Positions 20,997 through 28,014 of a DNA stretch of 30,382 bases are shown one piece after another. The position numbers and the translations under genes are program-made. The DNA is from JBKBRC01 sp046292345 (GTDB lineage Bacteria > Bacteroidota > Rhodothermia > Rhodothermales > Rubricoccaceae): assembly GCA_046292345.1 (NCBI GenBank), contig JBKBRC010000031.1:1-30382 (forward strand). The letters are read 5' to 3'. The stretch's first letter is position 1; each line of letters opens with the position of its first letter. The notes beneath the pieces are model-generated. The model made no database searches. It saw nothing but the letters and a program-made list of their open reading frames with translations, and had not been told where the DNA came from.

Positions 20997-21578
20997 ATGA
21001 TCCTTCCCATCTACACCTACGGCCAGCCCGTGCTCCGCGCGCGCGGCGCGGCCATCGAGGCGGACAGCCCCGAACTACAGCGCCTCATCGACGACATGAT
21101 CGAGACGATGCACCACGCGGCGGGCATCGGGCTGGCCGCGCCGCAAATCGGGCAGGCGCTCCGGCTTTTCGTCGTCGATCTGTCGGGGATGGCCGAGGAC
21201 CTGGCCGAAGAGCTCGGGCACGTGCCGGCGTACGCGCAGGGGCCGCTCGTCTTCATCAACCCGGAGGTGACGCCGCTGCCGGAGAGTCCGCGTGACGAGT
21301 ACGAGGAGGGCTGCCTCTCCATCCCGGACATCCGGGAGGTCGTCGTGCGCCCGGAGCGCGTCCGCGTTCGCTTCCTCGACCGCCACTTCCAGCCGCGTGA
21401 GATCGAGGCCGAGGGGCTGCTCGCGCGTGTCGTGCAGCACGAGAACGACCACGTCAACGGCGTCCTCTTCATCGACTACCTCTCGCCGCTGCGCAAGCGC
21501 CTGCTCGGGCGGCGCCTGCGCGAGATGGCGCGCGGTCGCGTCGAGGCGGACTACCCGCTCGCGCCGGCTTCGGCCTGA
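20997..21578 (+). CDS. def: Peptide deformylase
   Basis: 193 aa. It removes the formyl group from initiator Met, the step before methionine aminopeptidase. All three signatures are present: GIGLAAPQIG (43-52), EEGCLSIP (103-110) with metal ligand C106, and QHENDHVNG (147-155) with H148, E149 and H152. The frame is open far upstream through ruvX, but MILPIYTYGQPVLR at ATG 20997 matches the family start. It begins 26 nt after ruvX and is probably co-transcribed with it. Confidence 0.97.
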   Translation: MILPIYTYGQPVLRARGAAIEADSPELQRLIDDMIETMHHAAGIGLAAPQIGQALRLFVVDLSGMAEDLAEELGHVPAYAQGPLVFINPEVTPLPESPRDEYEEGCLSIPDIREVVVRPERVRVRFLDRHFQPREIEAEGLLARVVQHENDHVNGVLFIDYLSPLRKRLLGRRLREMARGRVEADYPLAPASA

Positions 21579-21628
21579 GCGCGCCGGCGCGTGGCCGCCG
21601 CGCGGCCGCGCCCCGGATCTGTCCTCGC

Positions 21629-21658
21629 GGCAACCTTGGCGCGAAGCCCGGCGTTGCC
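21629..21658 (+). promoter_or_regulatory. Small inverted repeat between def and the 75-aa ORF
   Basis: GGCAAC (21629-21634) and GTTGCC (21653-21658) could form a 6-bp stem with an 18-nt loop. There is no T-run. It is weak and listed only because it is the one visible structure in this 104-nt spacer. Confidence 0.15.
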
Positions 21659-21682
21659 AGGCTCCACGATGCCCACGCTCCC

Positions 21683-21910
21683 ATGGCCGATCTCTCCACC
21701 AAGCACGACCCGCTCCACCTCCGCAAGGAGCAGCCCGACTACACCGAGAACGTCTCCGGTAAAGACAACGCCGCGGCCGAGACTACCGGGCCGGTCGTCG
21801 GTACGGATCCGCACGAGACCAGCTCTACGGACGTCGAGAAGCCCGTCGTGCATCTGGACGAAGAAAAGGTGGCCCGTGCCGAGCGCGAGGGCAAGGGCTT
21901 CGCGTCCTGA
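21683..21910 (+). CDS. Small acidic hypothetical protein
   Basis: 75 aa, not recognised. MADLSTKHDPLHLRKEQPDY is followed by polar, Thr/Glu/Asp-rich sequence (SGKDNAAAETTGPVVGTDPHE) and ends EEKVARAEREGKGFAS. There are no cysteines, membrane segments or clear domain, and it is probably disordered. Codon positions keep the strong third-position GC of neighbouring genes, and the ATG follows CTCCC like other starts here, so it is likely a real gene. It is downstream of def and convergent with the M28 peptidase. Confidence 0.6.
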   Translation: MADLSTKHDPLHLRKEQPDYTENVSGKDNAAAETTGPVVGTDPHETSSTDVEKPVVHLDEEKVARAEREGKGFAS

Positions 21911-22053
21911 GCGCCCCGGCCTGCCCGGCGGCTGCGCTCTCCGCATCGGCGCCGCGCCGCGCGCTCAGCACTTGCGGAGGGCCCCGTCGCGGAACGCGCA
22001 GAAGTCCGGCTGCGGTCTGGTACGAGCAGAGCAGGTCGTCGGCGGAGGGCAGG

Positions 22054-22088
22054 GTGCTCAGTTAAAGTGCTAAAGTGCTCAGTTAAAG
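22054..22088 (-). repeat. Direct repeat containing the M28 peptidase stop codon
   Basis: GTGCTCAGTTAAAG occurs at 22054-22067 and 22075-22088, with a 21-bp period. On the - strand the gene-side copy holds the codons for FN and the stop TGA (22081-22079). The second copy gives another TGA in the same frame seven codons on, with a TAG in the same frame between them. Confidence 0.88.
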
Positions 22089-23785
22089 CCGAGGCCGGAG
22101 ACAGCGGGGCGGCTGTCGGCGTTGGCGACCTGCCAGGCGGTGGCGAAGACGAGCCGCGCGATGCGCGCCATGCGGTCGTAGTCGATCTTGTCGGGCGTGT
22201 CGCCGGGTTGGTGGTAGTCCTCGTGCGTGCCCGTGAAGTAGAAGATGAACGGGATGCCGTGCTTGCCGAAGTTCCAGTGGTCGGAGCGGCGGAAGAACTG
22301 GTTGGGGTCGTCGGGGCTGTTGAAGCGCGCCGAGAGGTCGAGCCCGAGGCCCGTGCGGCGGTTAGCCTCCGCGTTCCAGTCGTGGAGCTCCTGCGAGATC
22401 AGGTCGCCGCCGATGATGTAGACGTAGTTCGAGTCGGCGCCCGGGTGCGTCGGGTCGTACCGGCCGATCATGTCGATGTTGAGGTTGGCGACGGTCTGCG
22501 CTAGCGGGAAGACAGGCTCCGCGTCTGCGTAGTAGGCCGAGCCGAGCAGGCCTTTCTCTTCGCCGGAGACGTGGAGAAACAGGACCGAGCGGCGAGGCCC
22601 GTGCCCGGCGTCTTTGGCGATGCGGAACGCCTCGGCGATCTCAAGCAGCGCCACCGTGCCCGAGCCGTCGTCGTCGGCGCCGTTGTTGATCTGGTCGCCG
22701 GCACGCGTGCCGTCGATGCCGATGTGGTCGTAGTGGGCCGAGAGCACGACGACCTCGTCGCGCAGGGCCGGGTCCGAGCCTTCGATGAAGGCGAGCACGT
22801 TGGCCGAGGGCACGGGTGCCGTCGCCTTTTCGATGGTGCCGCGCACGCGCACGTCCGGCAGGGCGAACACGCGCGGCGTGCGCGTGGCGGCCTTCTCGGC
22901 GCGGAGCGCGGCGACGGTCAGACCGGAGCCGGCGAGCAAGACCTGATCGGCCCACTCGGATGAGACGTGGAACACCGGCGGCACGCCGAAGCCTCGCCGC
23001 CCGCCGCCCTGGCCGGGCAGGCGCAGCGCGCCCACGGCGGCCAGGGCCGCCTCGCCGCGCGCGGCCACCGAGAGCGGCTGCCGCGGGTCGGTGTCGGCCA
23101 CGACGATCAGGCCGCGCGCGCCGCCGGTCTGGAAGGCCGTGAGCAGCTTGCGAAAGGGGTTGGCCGTAGCCTCGGTCGGCGCGCCATCGGGGGTGAGCAG
23201 GCTGCGCCCGTCCTCGTCCATGGGCTCGGCATCGAGCACGAGCAGCCACTGGCCCGTCGTGCTGATGCCGGCCTGCTGGAGCGCGGCGTAGTCGTCGTAG
23301 CGGGCGTGCTGCACGCCGTAACCGGCGAAGACGACGCCCGCCTCGGCATCGGTGGCCCCGCCGAAGGCGACGTAGCTCTGCCCGTCCGAGAGGCCCGGCC
23401 CGAACGTCGTTGCGGCGAGCGTACGGCCGTTCTGCGTGGCCGTGAGCGTGGCGCGCGTCGTCACGTCGCGCTCGAGCAGGAACGGCTGGAGGTAGGCGTC
23501 GAGGCCGTAGTTGCCGGGGGCGGGCAGGGTGCCGCGCGGGCGGACGCCCATGCGCTGGTACTGCCCAGCCAGGTAGAGCGCGGCCAGACGCTCGCCGCGC
23601 GTACCCGTCTCACGGCCCTCGAAGTAGTCCGATGCGAACACGTACAGGTGCGCAGCCAGCTCGTGCGGGGTGATCGTGGCCTGGTAGCGCTGCACGAGCG
23701 CCGGGTCGCTGAGCGTGGAGGGGGTCTGCGCCAGCGCGGGAGCGGCGGCGAGGAGCAGAGTCAGCAGGAGAAAGCGGTGGCGCAT
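22079..23785 (-). CDS. Secreted M28-family zinc metallopeptidase
   Basis: 568 aa with a Sec signal peptide (MRHRFLLLTLLLAAAPALA, likely cleaved before Q20). M28 peptidases are co-catalytic di-zinc aminopeptidases or carboxypeptidases. Expected ligands are visible: H351/D353 (SAHYDH), D371 (NNGADDDGSG), E409-E410 (HVSGEEKGLLGS), D438 (NLNIDMIGRYD) and H525 (HEDYHQPGDTPDKID). A PA-like insert lies around 140-300, ahead of the catalytic core. It probably digests peptides in the periplasm or outside the cell. It is the last gene of a - strand group, 30 nt after the Ig-domain lipoprotein gene. Exact substrate unknown. Confidence 0.92.
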   Translation of the reverse strand: MRHRFLLLTLLLAAAPALAQTPSTLSDPALVQRYQATITPHELAAHLYVFASDYFEGRETGTRGERLAALYLAGQYQRMGVRPRGTLPAPGNYGLDAYLQPFLLERDVTTRATLTATQNGRTLAATTFGPGLSDGQSYVAFGGATDAEAGVVFAGYGVQHARYDDYAALQQAGISTTGQWLLVLDAEPMDEDGRSLLTPDGAPTEATANPFRKLLTAFQTGGARGLIVVADTDPRQPLSVAARGEAALAAVGALRLPGQGGGRRGFGVPPVFHVSSEWADQVLLAGSGLTVAALRAEKAATRTPRVFALPDVRVRGTIEKATAPVPSANVLAFIEGSDPALRDEVVVLSAHYDHIGIDGTRAGDQINNGADDDGSGTVALLEIAEAFRIAKDAGHGPRRSVLFLHVSGEEKGLLGSAYYADAEPVFPLAQTVANLNIDMIGRYDPTHPGADSNYVYIIGGDLISQELHDWNAEANRRTGLGLDLSARFNSPDDPNQFFRRSDHWNFGKHGIPFIFYFTGTHEDYHQPGDTPDKIDYDRMARIARLVFATAWQVANADSRPAVSGLGFN

Positions 23786-23815
23786 GGGCGGAGCGGAGGC
23801 AAAGAGAGCGTGAAG

Positions 23816-25501
23816 CTACAGGCCGAGCGGGAGCGCGCCGGCATCGGTTTCCCAGCGGGCGCGCACGCGCACAGGCTCCTCGGCGAAGCGGAGCGGCTCG
23901 GGCGGTGCGTAAGGCACAAGCGAGCCGCCGGACCAGGTGCCGTCGCCGTCGAGGTCGGCGAAGAGGCGGAGGCGGTAGGCGCCCGGCGGGAGGGTGTCCA
24001 GGCGGAAGCGCCCGTCCGGGCCGACGCGGGTCCGGTACGGCAGCCCCGCATCGGGATACGCCTCGACGATCACCGGCCGCCCGGCGGCGTCCGGAACGGT
24101 GCCGGTCAGGCTGCCGAGCGCGTCGGCGGCGGGGTAGGTGAAGCGCTGCGCGGCGACGGAGTCGGTACCGGGCACGGGCACGCGGAGCGTGAACGCGCGG
24201 CCAGGCGTGGGCGGGACGTCGAAGAAGAACGTGACGCCGTCGGGCGTGCGCGGGGGCGCCTCGAGCGGCGCGCCGTCCGGGCCGGCGAGCACGGCGCGTG
24301 CGAGCAGCGGCGCGCCGGGCGGGCGCTCGAAGCGGACGCCCGGCGCGGCGTCGGGGCGGAGCACGGCCACCGAGTCGTCGCGTGCGGCTGGCAGGAAGGC
24401 CACACGCGCCGCGGGAGGGGCATCGGCCTGTGCCGAGGGCGTGAACGTGCGCGCGAACGGCGCCGGGGCCGTGCTGGCCGAGTCGGCGAGCGTCCCGGCG
24501 CGCACGAGCGCGAGGCGGTGCGGCGAGGGCCGGAGCGCGCGCGCGGCCTCGACGACCACCTCGGCAGGCGCGCTCGGAAGCTGGTAGACCGAAGCCACGG
24601 GCACGTCGGTGCCGGCGAGCGAGTCGGTAAGCGTCCAGGCCGTCGGGTCCGGCGCGCCGTCGAAGCGGACGGGCTGGCTGAAGCGCACGGCCACGCGGCG
24701 GTCCGAGAGCGCCCGCACGAGGCGCGGCTCGGGAGGCGCCGCGGGGCGCGTGGCGGCCAGGAGAGCAAGCGGAGGCGTCTGCGCCGGGGCTTCGGCCGTA
24801 TCGGCGGGCGAGTCCACGCGCACGGCGGGCTCGGGGGGCGCGGCGAAGCGCCCGGGTACGAGCGGCCCGCGCCCGGCACGGTCCTGGCCGGCCGCGACGA
24901 AATAGGCGCCGCCGGCGAGCGCGGTCAGCTCGAAGCGGCCCTGCGCGTCGGTCTGCGTGCGGTAGTCCGGCACGGCCGAGAACACGTCGGGCGTGGGAGC
25001 CTCCGGGCGGTCCAGGCGGTACGCCGCCACGGCGAGGCCGGGCACGCCGCGCCCGGAGACAGGGTCCCGAACGGTGCCCTCGAGGCGCCCGCGGTCGATC
25101 CGGTCGCCGGTCGAGAAGGCGAAGGCGAGCGGAGCCGCGAGCGGCACGCCGCGCGCGTCGCGCAGGTCGGTCGTAAGGACGACGCGGTAGGTCGTGTTGG
25201 CACGCAGCGGGGCCGGGAAGCGGACCTCTGCCACGCGCCCCCGCAGGCGGACCTCGAGCGGCGCCTCGAAGGCGGGCGTGACGCGGAGCGCGCGGCGCAG
25301 GCTCGTCAGGTCCACGCGCTCCGAGAACGTGATCGCGAGCACCGCATCTGCGGGCACGCGGAGGCTCCCGTCGGCCGGCGCGCTCGCCTCGATGGCTGGC
25401 GGCGTGCGGTCTTCGGGGCCGCCCGAGGGCGCGCCCGGCGTCGCGCAGCCGGCGAGAGCGAGCAGGAGGGCGAGGGCGGCGACGAGCGGGCGGGCGGACA
25501 C
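23816..25501 (-). CDS. Lipoprotein with bacterial Ig-like (SbsA/Big_5) domain
   Basis: 561 aa from GTG 25501. The N-terminus is a lipoprotein signal, with LALAGC giving lipidated C19. GGPEDRTPPAIEASAPADGSLRVP opens an SbsA-type Ig-like domain (about 30-130) of the kind common in Bacteroidota surface lipoproteins. A carboxypeptidase-regulatory-like beta-sandwich follows (GRLEGTVRDPVSGRGVPGLAVAAY, ...TDAQGRFELTALAGGAYFV), and a second one near the C-terminus (GSLTGTVPDAAGRPVIVEAYPD). The frame is open upstream across several genes, but the signal peptide and the 11-nt spacing from the epimerase stop fix the GTG. Function is likely structural or adhesive at the cell surface; not known. Confidence 0.82.
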   Translation of the reverse strand: MSARPLVAALALLLALAGCATPGAPSGGPEDRTPPAIEASAPADGSLRVPADAVLAITFSERVDLTSLRRALRVTPAFEAPLEVRLRGRVAEVRFPAPLRANTTYRVVLTTDLRDARGVPLAAPLAFAFSTGDRIDRGRLEGTVRDPVSGRGVPGLAVAAYRLDRPEAPTPDVFSAVPDYRTQTDAQGRFELTALAGGAYFVAAGQDRAGRGPLVPGRFAAPPEPAVRVDSPADTAEAPAQTPPLALLAATRPAAPPEPRLVRALSDRRVAVRFSQPVRFDGAPDPTAWTLTDSLAGTDVPVASVYQLPSAPAEVVVEAARALRPSPHRLALVRAGTLADSASTAPAPFARTFTPSAQADAPPAARVAFLPAARDDSVAVLRPDAAPGVRFERPPGAPLLARAVLAGPDGAPLEAPPRTPDGVTFFFDVPPTPGRAFTLRVPVPGTDSVAAQRFTYPAADALGSLTGTVPDAAGRPVIVEAYPDAGLPYRTRVGPDGRFRLDTLPPGAYRLRLFADLDGDGTWSGGSLVPYAPPEPLRFAEEPVRVRARWETDAGALPLGL

Positions 25502-25512
25502 GAGCGAGGGGG

Positions 25513-26517
25513 CTAGCGCAGCGCAGCGGCGATGCGCGCGGCGGTCTCCTCGAACGGACGATAGGCGAGGCCTAGTTCGCGCGCGGCGCGGGCGCCGCTG
25601 TAGCGGTAGAAATGGCCGGACGTGCGCGCGGTCTCGCGCGTGAGCAGCGCGCGGCGGCGGGTGAGCGCCGCCGCGGCCTCGGAGGCGGCCGCGAGCGCGA
25701 GCGCGAGCGGCAGCGGCACGGTCGTGCGGGGCGGGCGCACGCCGAGCGCGCGCGCGAGCGTGGTCAGCAGGTCCATCCACGTGCGGTTCTCGGCACCGAG
25801 GATGTAGCGCTCGCCCGTGGCGCCGCGTGCGGCAGCGGCCCGCATGCCGGCTGCCACGTCCTCCACGTCCACGACGCACGTGCCGCCCGAGGGGGCGGCC
25901 GGCATGCGTCCGGCCGCCACCTTCTCGGCGATGGCGAACGTCCCCTCGCCCGGGCGCCCCGGCCCGAACACGACCGCCGGGTTGACGATCACGGCATCGA
26001 GGCCCTCGGCGATGGCGCGCTGCACCTCCATCTCGGCGGCGTGCTTGCTGGCCGCGTAGGCCGTGTTGACGCGCGAGGGCGCCCACGCGGCCGCCTCGTC
26101 GATGGGGGCAAGGCGTGGCGTGGCCGGACGCCCGAGCGCGGCGATGCTGGACGTATGCACGAGGCGGCGCACGCCCGCGGCAAGGGCGGCGTTGGCCACG
26201 TGCGCCGTGCCCTCCACGTTGACCGCGTGCAGGCGCGCCGTGTCCCGCCGGCCCCCGAAGCCGACGAACGCGGCGGCGTGGTACACGACGTCGGCGCCCT
26301 CGGCGGCAGCGCGCACCGAAGCGGGATCGGTCACGTCGCCGGTTGCGTGTTCGACGCGCGCGGCGGCGTCGCCGAGCAGGTCCATGGGCGACTCCGCCCG
26401 GCGGAGGATGCGCACGGGCACGCCGTCGGCGAGCAGCTGGCGCACGAGCACGGCCCCGACGAAACCGGTAGCACCGGTGACGAGGGCGAGGCCGTGCGGC
26501 GGCGAGGCAGGTTCCAT
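25513..26517 (-). CDS. NAD(P)-dependent epimerase/reductase of the extended SDR family
   Basis: 334 aa from ATG 26517. A Rossmann fold with VTGATGFVG (G15, G18, G21), then DVTDPASVRAAAEGADVVYHAAA, HTSSIAALG with the catalytic Ser, and YAASK with Y154 and K158. This resembles dihydroflavonol-4-reductase-like and HpnA-like sugar epimerases. The substrate cannot be read from the sequence. An in-frame GTG at 26556 would add 13 residues; ATG is preferred because the Rossmann start then lies near the N-terminus. It lies in a - strand group with a biotin carrier protein upstream and an Ig lipoprotein 11 nt downstream. Confidence 0.88.
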   Translation of the reverse strand: MEPASPPHGLALVTGATGFVGAVLVRQLLADGVPVRILRRAESPMDLLGDAAARVEHATGDVTDPASVRAAAEGADVVYHAAAFVGFGGRRDTARLHAVNVEGTAHVANAALAAGVRRLVHTSSIAALGRPATPRLAPIDEAAAWAPSRVNTAYAASKHAAEMEVQRAIAEGLDAVIVNPAVVFGPGRPGEGTFAIAEKVAAGRMPAAPSGGTCVVDVEDVAAGMRAAAARGATGERYILGAENRTWMDLLTTLARALGVRPPRTTVPLPLALALAAASEAAAALTRRRALLTRETARTSGHFYRYSGARAARELGLAYRPFEETAARIAAALR

Positions 26518-26571
26518 CGGGAGACGCGCGGCGAGGATGCCGGAAGACTCCGGCACGCGGTGGGACGGCGT

Positions 26572-27123
26572 TCAGGCCAGCTCGACGAGCAGGTCGTTCT
26601 TGGCGACGGCGGACCCGGGTGCGGCATGCACGGCGGCGACGGTGCCGGCGGCGGGGGCCTTGAGTTCGTTCTCCATCTTCATCGCCTCGAGCACGACGAG
26701 GCCCTGCCCGGCCTCGACGGCGTCGCCGGGCGCGGCGAGCACGCGCAGCACGAGCCCCGGCATAGGTGCGCGGACCTCGCGCGCGGCGGCGTCCTCGCCC
26801 GCGTCGAGCCCGAGGCGGGCCATGATCACCTCGGCCCGGGAGCGGACGTCCACGGGCACCGGCGTGCTGCCGAGCGTGACGCGCACGAGGCGCCCGCGCG
26901 CGTCGCGCTCGGCCGTGGCCACGCGCGGGCGCCCGCCCAGGACAACCAGGTAGGCGTCGCCACCGAGCGGCGTCAGCCGCACCGGGTACTCGGGCGCTTG
27001 CTGCCCGGGCGCTTGCTGCCCGGGCGCTTGCTGCCCGGGCGCTTCCTGCTCGGTCACGCGAGCGACGGTGCCGGAGGCGTCTACGCGGAACGTGCGGGAG
27101 CCGGCGCGGACCTCGACGGGCAT
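26572..27123 (-). CDS. Biotin carboxyl carrier domain protein
   Basis: 183 aa. The C-terminal 70 residues form a biotinyl domain with EAMKMENEL, biotin attached at K149, and the conserved MPGLVLRVLAAPGDAVEAGQGLVVLEAMKM. Such stand-alone carriers serve acyl-CoA carboxylases or sodium-pumping decarboxylases; no partner carboxylase gene is in the window, so the enzyme is unknown. The N-terminal region contains a QQAPG linker repeated about three times (residues 27-45), encoded by a 15-bp tandem repeat. The ATG at 27123 opens a divergent pair with aat. Confidence 0.9.
   Translation of the reverse strand: MPVEVRAGSRTFRVDASGTVARVTEQEAPGQQAPGQQAPGQQAPEYPVRLTPLGGDAYLVVLGGRPRVATAERDARGRLVRVTLGSTPVPVDVRSRAEVIMARLGLDAGEDAAAREVRAPMPGLVLRVLAAPGDAVEAGQGLVVLEAMKMENELKAPAAGTVAAVHAAPGSAVAKNDLLVELA
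26992..27051 (-). repeat. 15-bp in-frame tandem repeat inside the biotin carrier gene
   Basis: GGGCGCTTGCTGCCC (given on the + strand) occurs at 26992-27006, 27007-27021 and 27022-27036 with no differences. A diverged fourth copy is at 27037-27051. It encodes repeats of QAPGQ. The 15-bp length keeps the frame, so copy number can vary without breaking the protein. Confidence 0.95.
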
Positions 27124-27186
27124 GGGCAGAAGGGACTGGAGCGGCTCGCCGCGGGAGAGGGCGCCGCAAGGCAGTTCGCGGCGGAA

Positions 27187-27193
27187 TAGTTTG
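27187..27193 (+). promoter_or_regulatory. Candidate -7-like element for aat
   Basis: TAGTTTG on the + strand fits TAnnTT(T)G, 105 nt before the aat GTG. No -33 element is recognised. It forms a divergent pair with a similar element on the - strand at 27223-27229. Confidence 0.25.
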
Positions 27194-27197
27194 CAGA

Positions 27198-27216
27198 GCC
27201 GCGCGCACTGCGCGGC
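27198..27216. promoter_or_regulatory. Inverted repeat in the divergent biotin carrier/aat region
   Basis: GCCGCGC (27198-27204) and GCGCGGC (27210-27216) flank 5 nt, between two candidate promoter elements facing opposite ways. It could be an operator for a shared regulator or an RNA hairpin. No family site is recognised. Confidence 0.3.
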
Positions 27217-27222
27217 CTGTCG

Positions 27223-27229
27223 CAAGATA
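27223..27229 (-). promoter_or_regulatory. Candidate -7-like element for the biotin carrier gene
   Basis: TATCTTG on the - strand (CAAGATA on +), about 100 nt upstream of the biotin carrier ATG. It is the same heptamer as the one upstream of rplO (10483-10489). Confidence 0.3.
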
Positions 27230-27250
27230 CCTGCACCCCGGAGACTGCCG

Positions 27251-27290
27251 CCCCCGGCCTTCTGGCAACCCCCCCGGTCTTCTGGCAACC
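27251..27290 (+). repeat. 20-bp tandem repeat, 2 copies, just before aat
   Basis: Copies are 27251-27270 and 27271-27290, differing at one base (GGCCT versus GGTCT before TCTGGCAACC). The second ends 8 nt before the GTG start of aat, so the repeat lies in its 5' leader. Confidence 0.9.
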
Positions 27291-27298
27291 AGCTTCCC

Positions 27299-27925
27299 GT
27301 GTCTGCCCTCACACCCGACCTCCTGCTCGCCGCCTACGCGTCGGGGTTCTTCCCGATGGCCGATCCGGCGCGTGGAGACCGCGTCGGGTGGTACGCGCCG
27401 GATCCACGCGCCGTGCTTCCGCTCAGCGCCTTTCACGTGCCGAAGTCGCTCGCACGGGTCGTGCGCGCGGGGCGCTTCCGCGTGACGGCAGACGCTGCCT
27501 TCGGCGACGTCATCCGCGCCTGCGCTGCGCCGGCCCCGGGCCGCACGACGACGTGGATCTCGGACGAGATCGTGGCGGCCTACGAGGCCCTCCACGGCCT
27601 CGGCCACGCGCACAGCGTCGAATGCTGGGAAGGGGAAACGCTCGCGGGAGGCCTCTACGGCGTCGCGCTCGGCGGCGCGTTCTTCGGGGAGAGCATGTTC
27701 AGCCGCGCCCGCGACGCCTCGAAGGTGGCGCTCGTCGCGCTCGTCGAGCGCCTGCGTGCGGGCGGCTTCGTGCTGCTCGACGTGCAGATGCAGACGCCGC
27801 ACCTGGCGCGCTTCGGCGTGACCGAGATCCCGCGAGGCGTCTACGAGCGCCGCCTCGCGCGGGCGCTCGGCGTGCCGGCGCGCTGGCCGGACGCTCCCTC
27901 GCCCGGGCCCTCGCGCGGCGCCTGA
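27299..27925 (+). CDS. aat: Leucyl/phenylalanyl-tRNA-protein transferase
   Basis: 208 aa. It adds Leu or Phe from charged tRNA to proteins with N-terminal Arg or Lys, marking them for ClpAP in the N-end rule pathway. Signatures are LLLAAYASGFFPMADP near the N-terminus, WYAPDPRAVLPL, HSVECWEGETLAGGLYGVALGGAFFGESMFSRARDASKVALVAL in the GNAT-like core, and LLDVQMQTPHLARFG. The frame is open upstream, but GTG 27299 (VSALTPDLLLAAYASG) is the closest start giving a family-like N-terminus and length. The 5' leader contains a 20-bp tandem repeat. Confidence 0.92.
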   Translation: MSALTPDLLLAAYASGFFPMADPARGDRVGWYAPDPRAVLPLSAFHVPKSLARVVRAGRFRVTADAAFGDVIRACAAPAPGRTTTWISDEIVAAYEALHGLGHAHSVECWEGETLAGGLYGVALGGAFFGESMFSRARDASKVALVALVERLRAGGFVLLDVQMQTPHLARFGVTEIPRGVYERRLARALGVPARWPDAPSPGPSRGA

Positions 27926-27985
27926 GCCGGCCGGCGCACCGAGCGCACCCGCACGTCAAGCAGGCCGGCGCGCTCGTTGACACGG

Positions 27986-27992
27986 TATCTTC
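27986..27992 (+). promoter_or_regulatory. Candidate -7-like element upstream of the DUF1460 gene
   Basis: TATCTTC lies 22 nt before the ATG at 28015. An upstream TTGACA (27977-27982) is too close to act as its -35. Low confidence. Confidence 0.2.
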
Positions 27993-28014
27993 CGCCTGCC
28001 CCGGCCCCGCGACC

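Noticed and set aside
21960..22050. Possible remnant coding sequence on the - strand (PDFCAFRDGALRKC before a stop)
   Set aside because: The frame has no start codon before an upstream stop and is under 35 codons. Two cysteines alone do not make a gene. It is left as spacer between convergent genes.
22967..25516. An 849-codon open frame on the + strand opposite the peptidase and lipoprotein genes
   Set aside because: It is extremely rich in Arg, Gly, Ala and Glu, has no recognisable domain, and lies antisense to two genes with signal peptides and clear families. It is a shadow frame.
23816..27802. A single 1328-codon open frame on the - strand spanning several genes
   Set aside because: Its left part is the real Ig-domain lipoprotein gene (start GTG 25501). 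The rest runs out of frame through the epimerase, the biotin carrier gene and antisense to aat, with Arg/Ala-rich nonsense typical of high-GC shadow frames.
27977..27982. TTGACA as a sigma-70 -35 box upstream of the DUF1460 gene
   Set aside because: No -10 hexamer is found 16-18 nt downstream (GC-only sequence there), and this lineage probably does not use the E. coli consensus.
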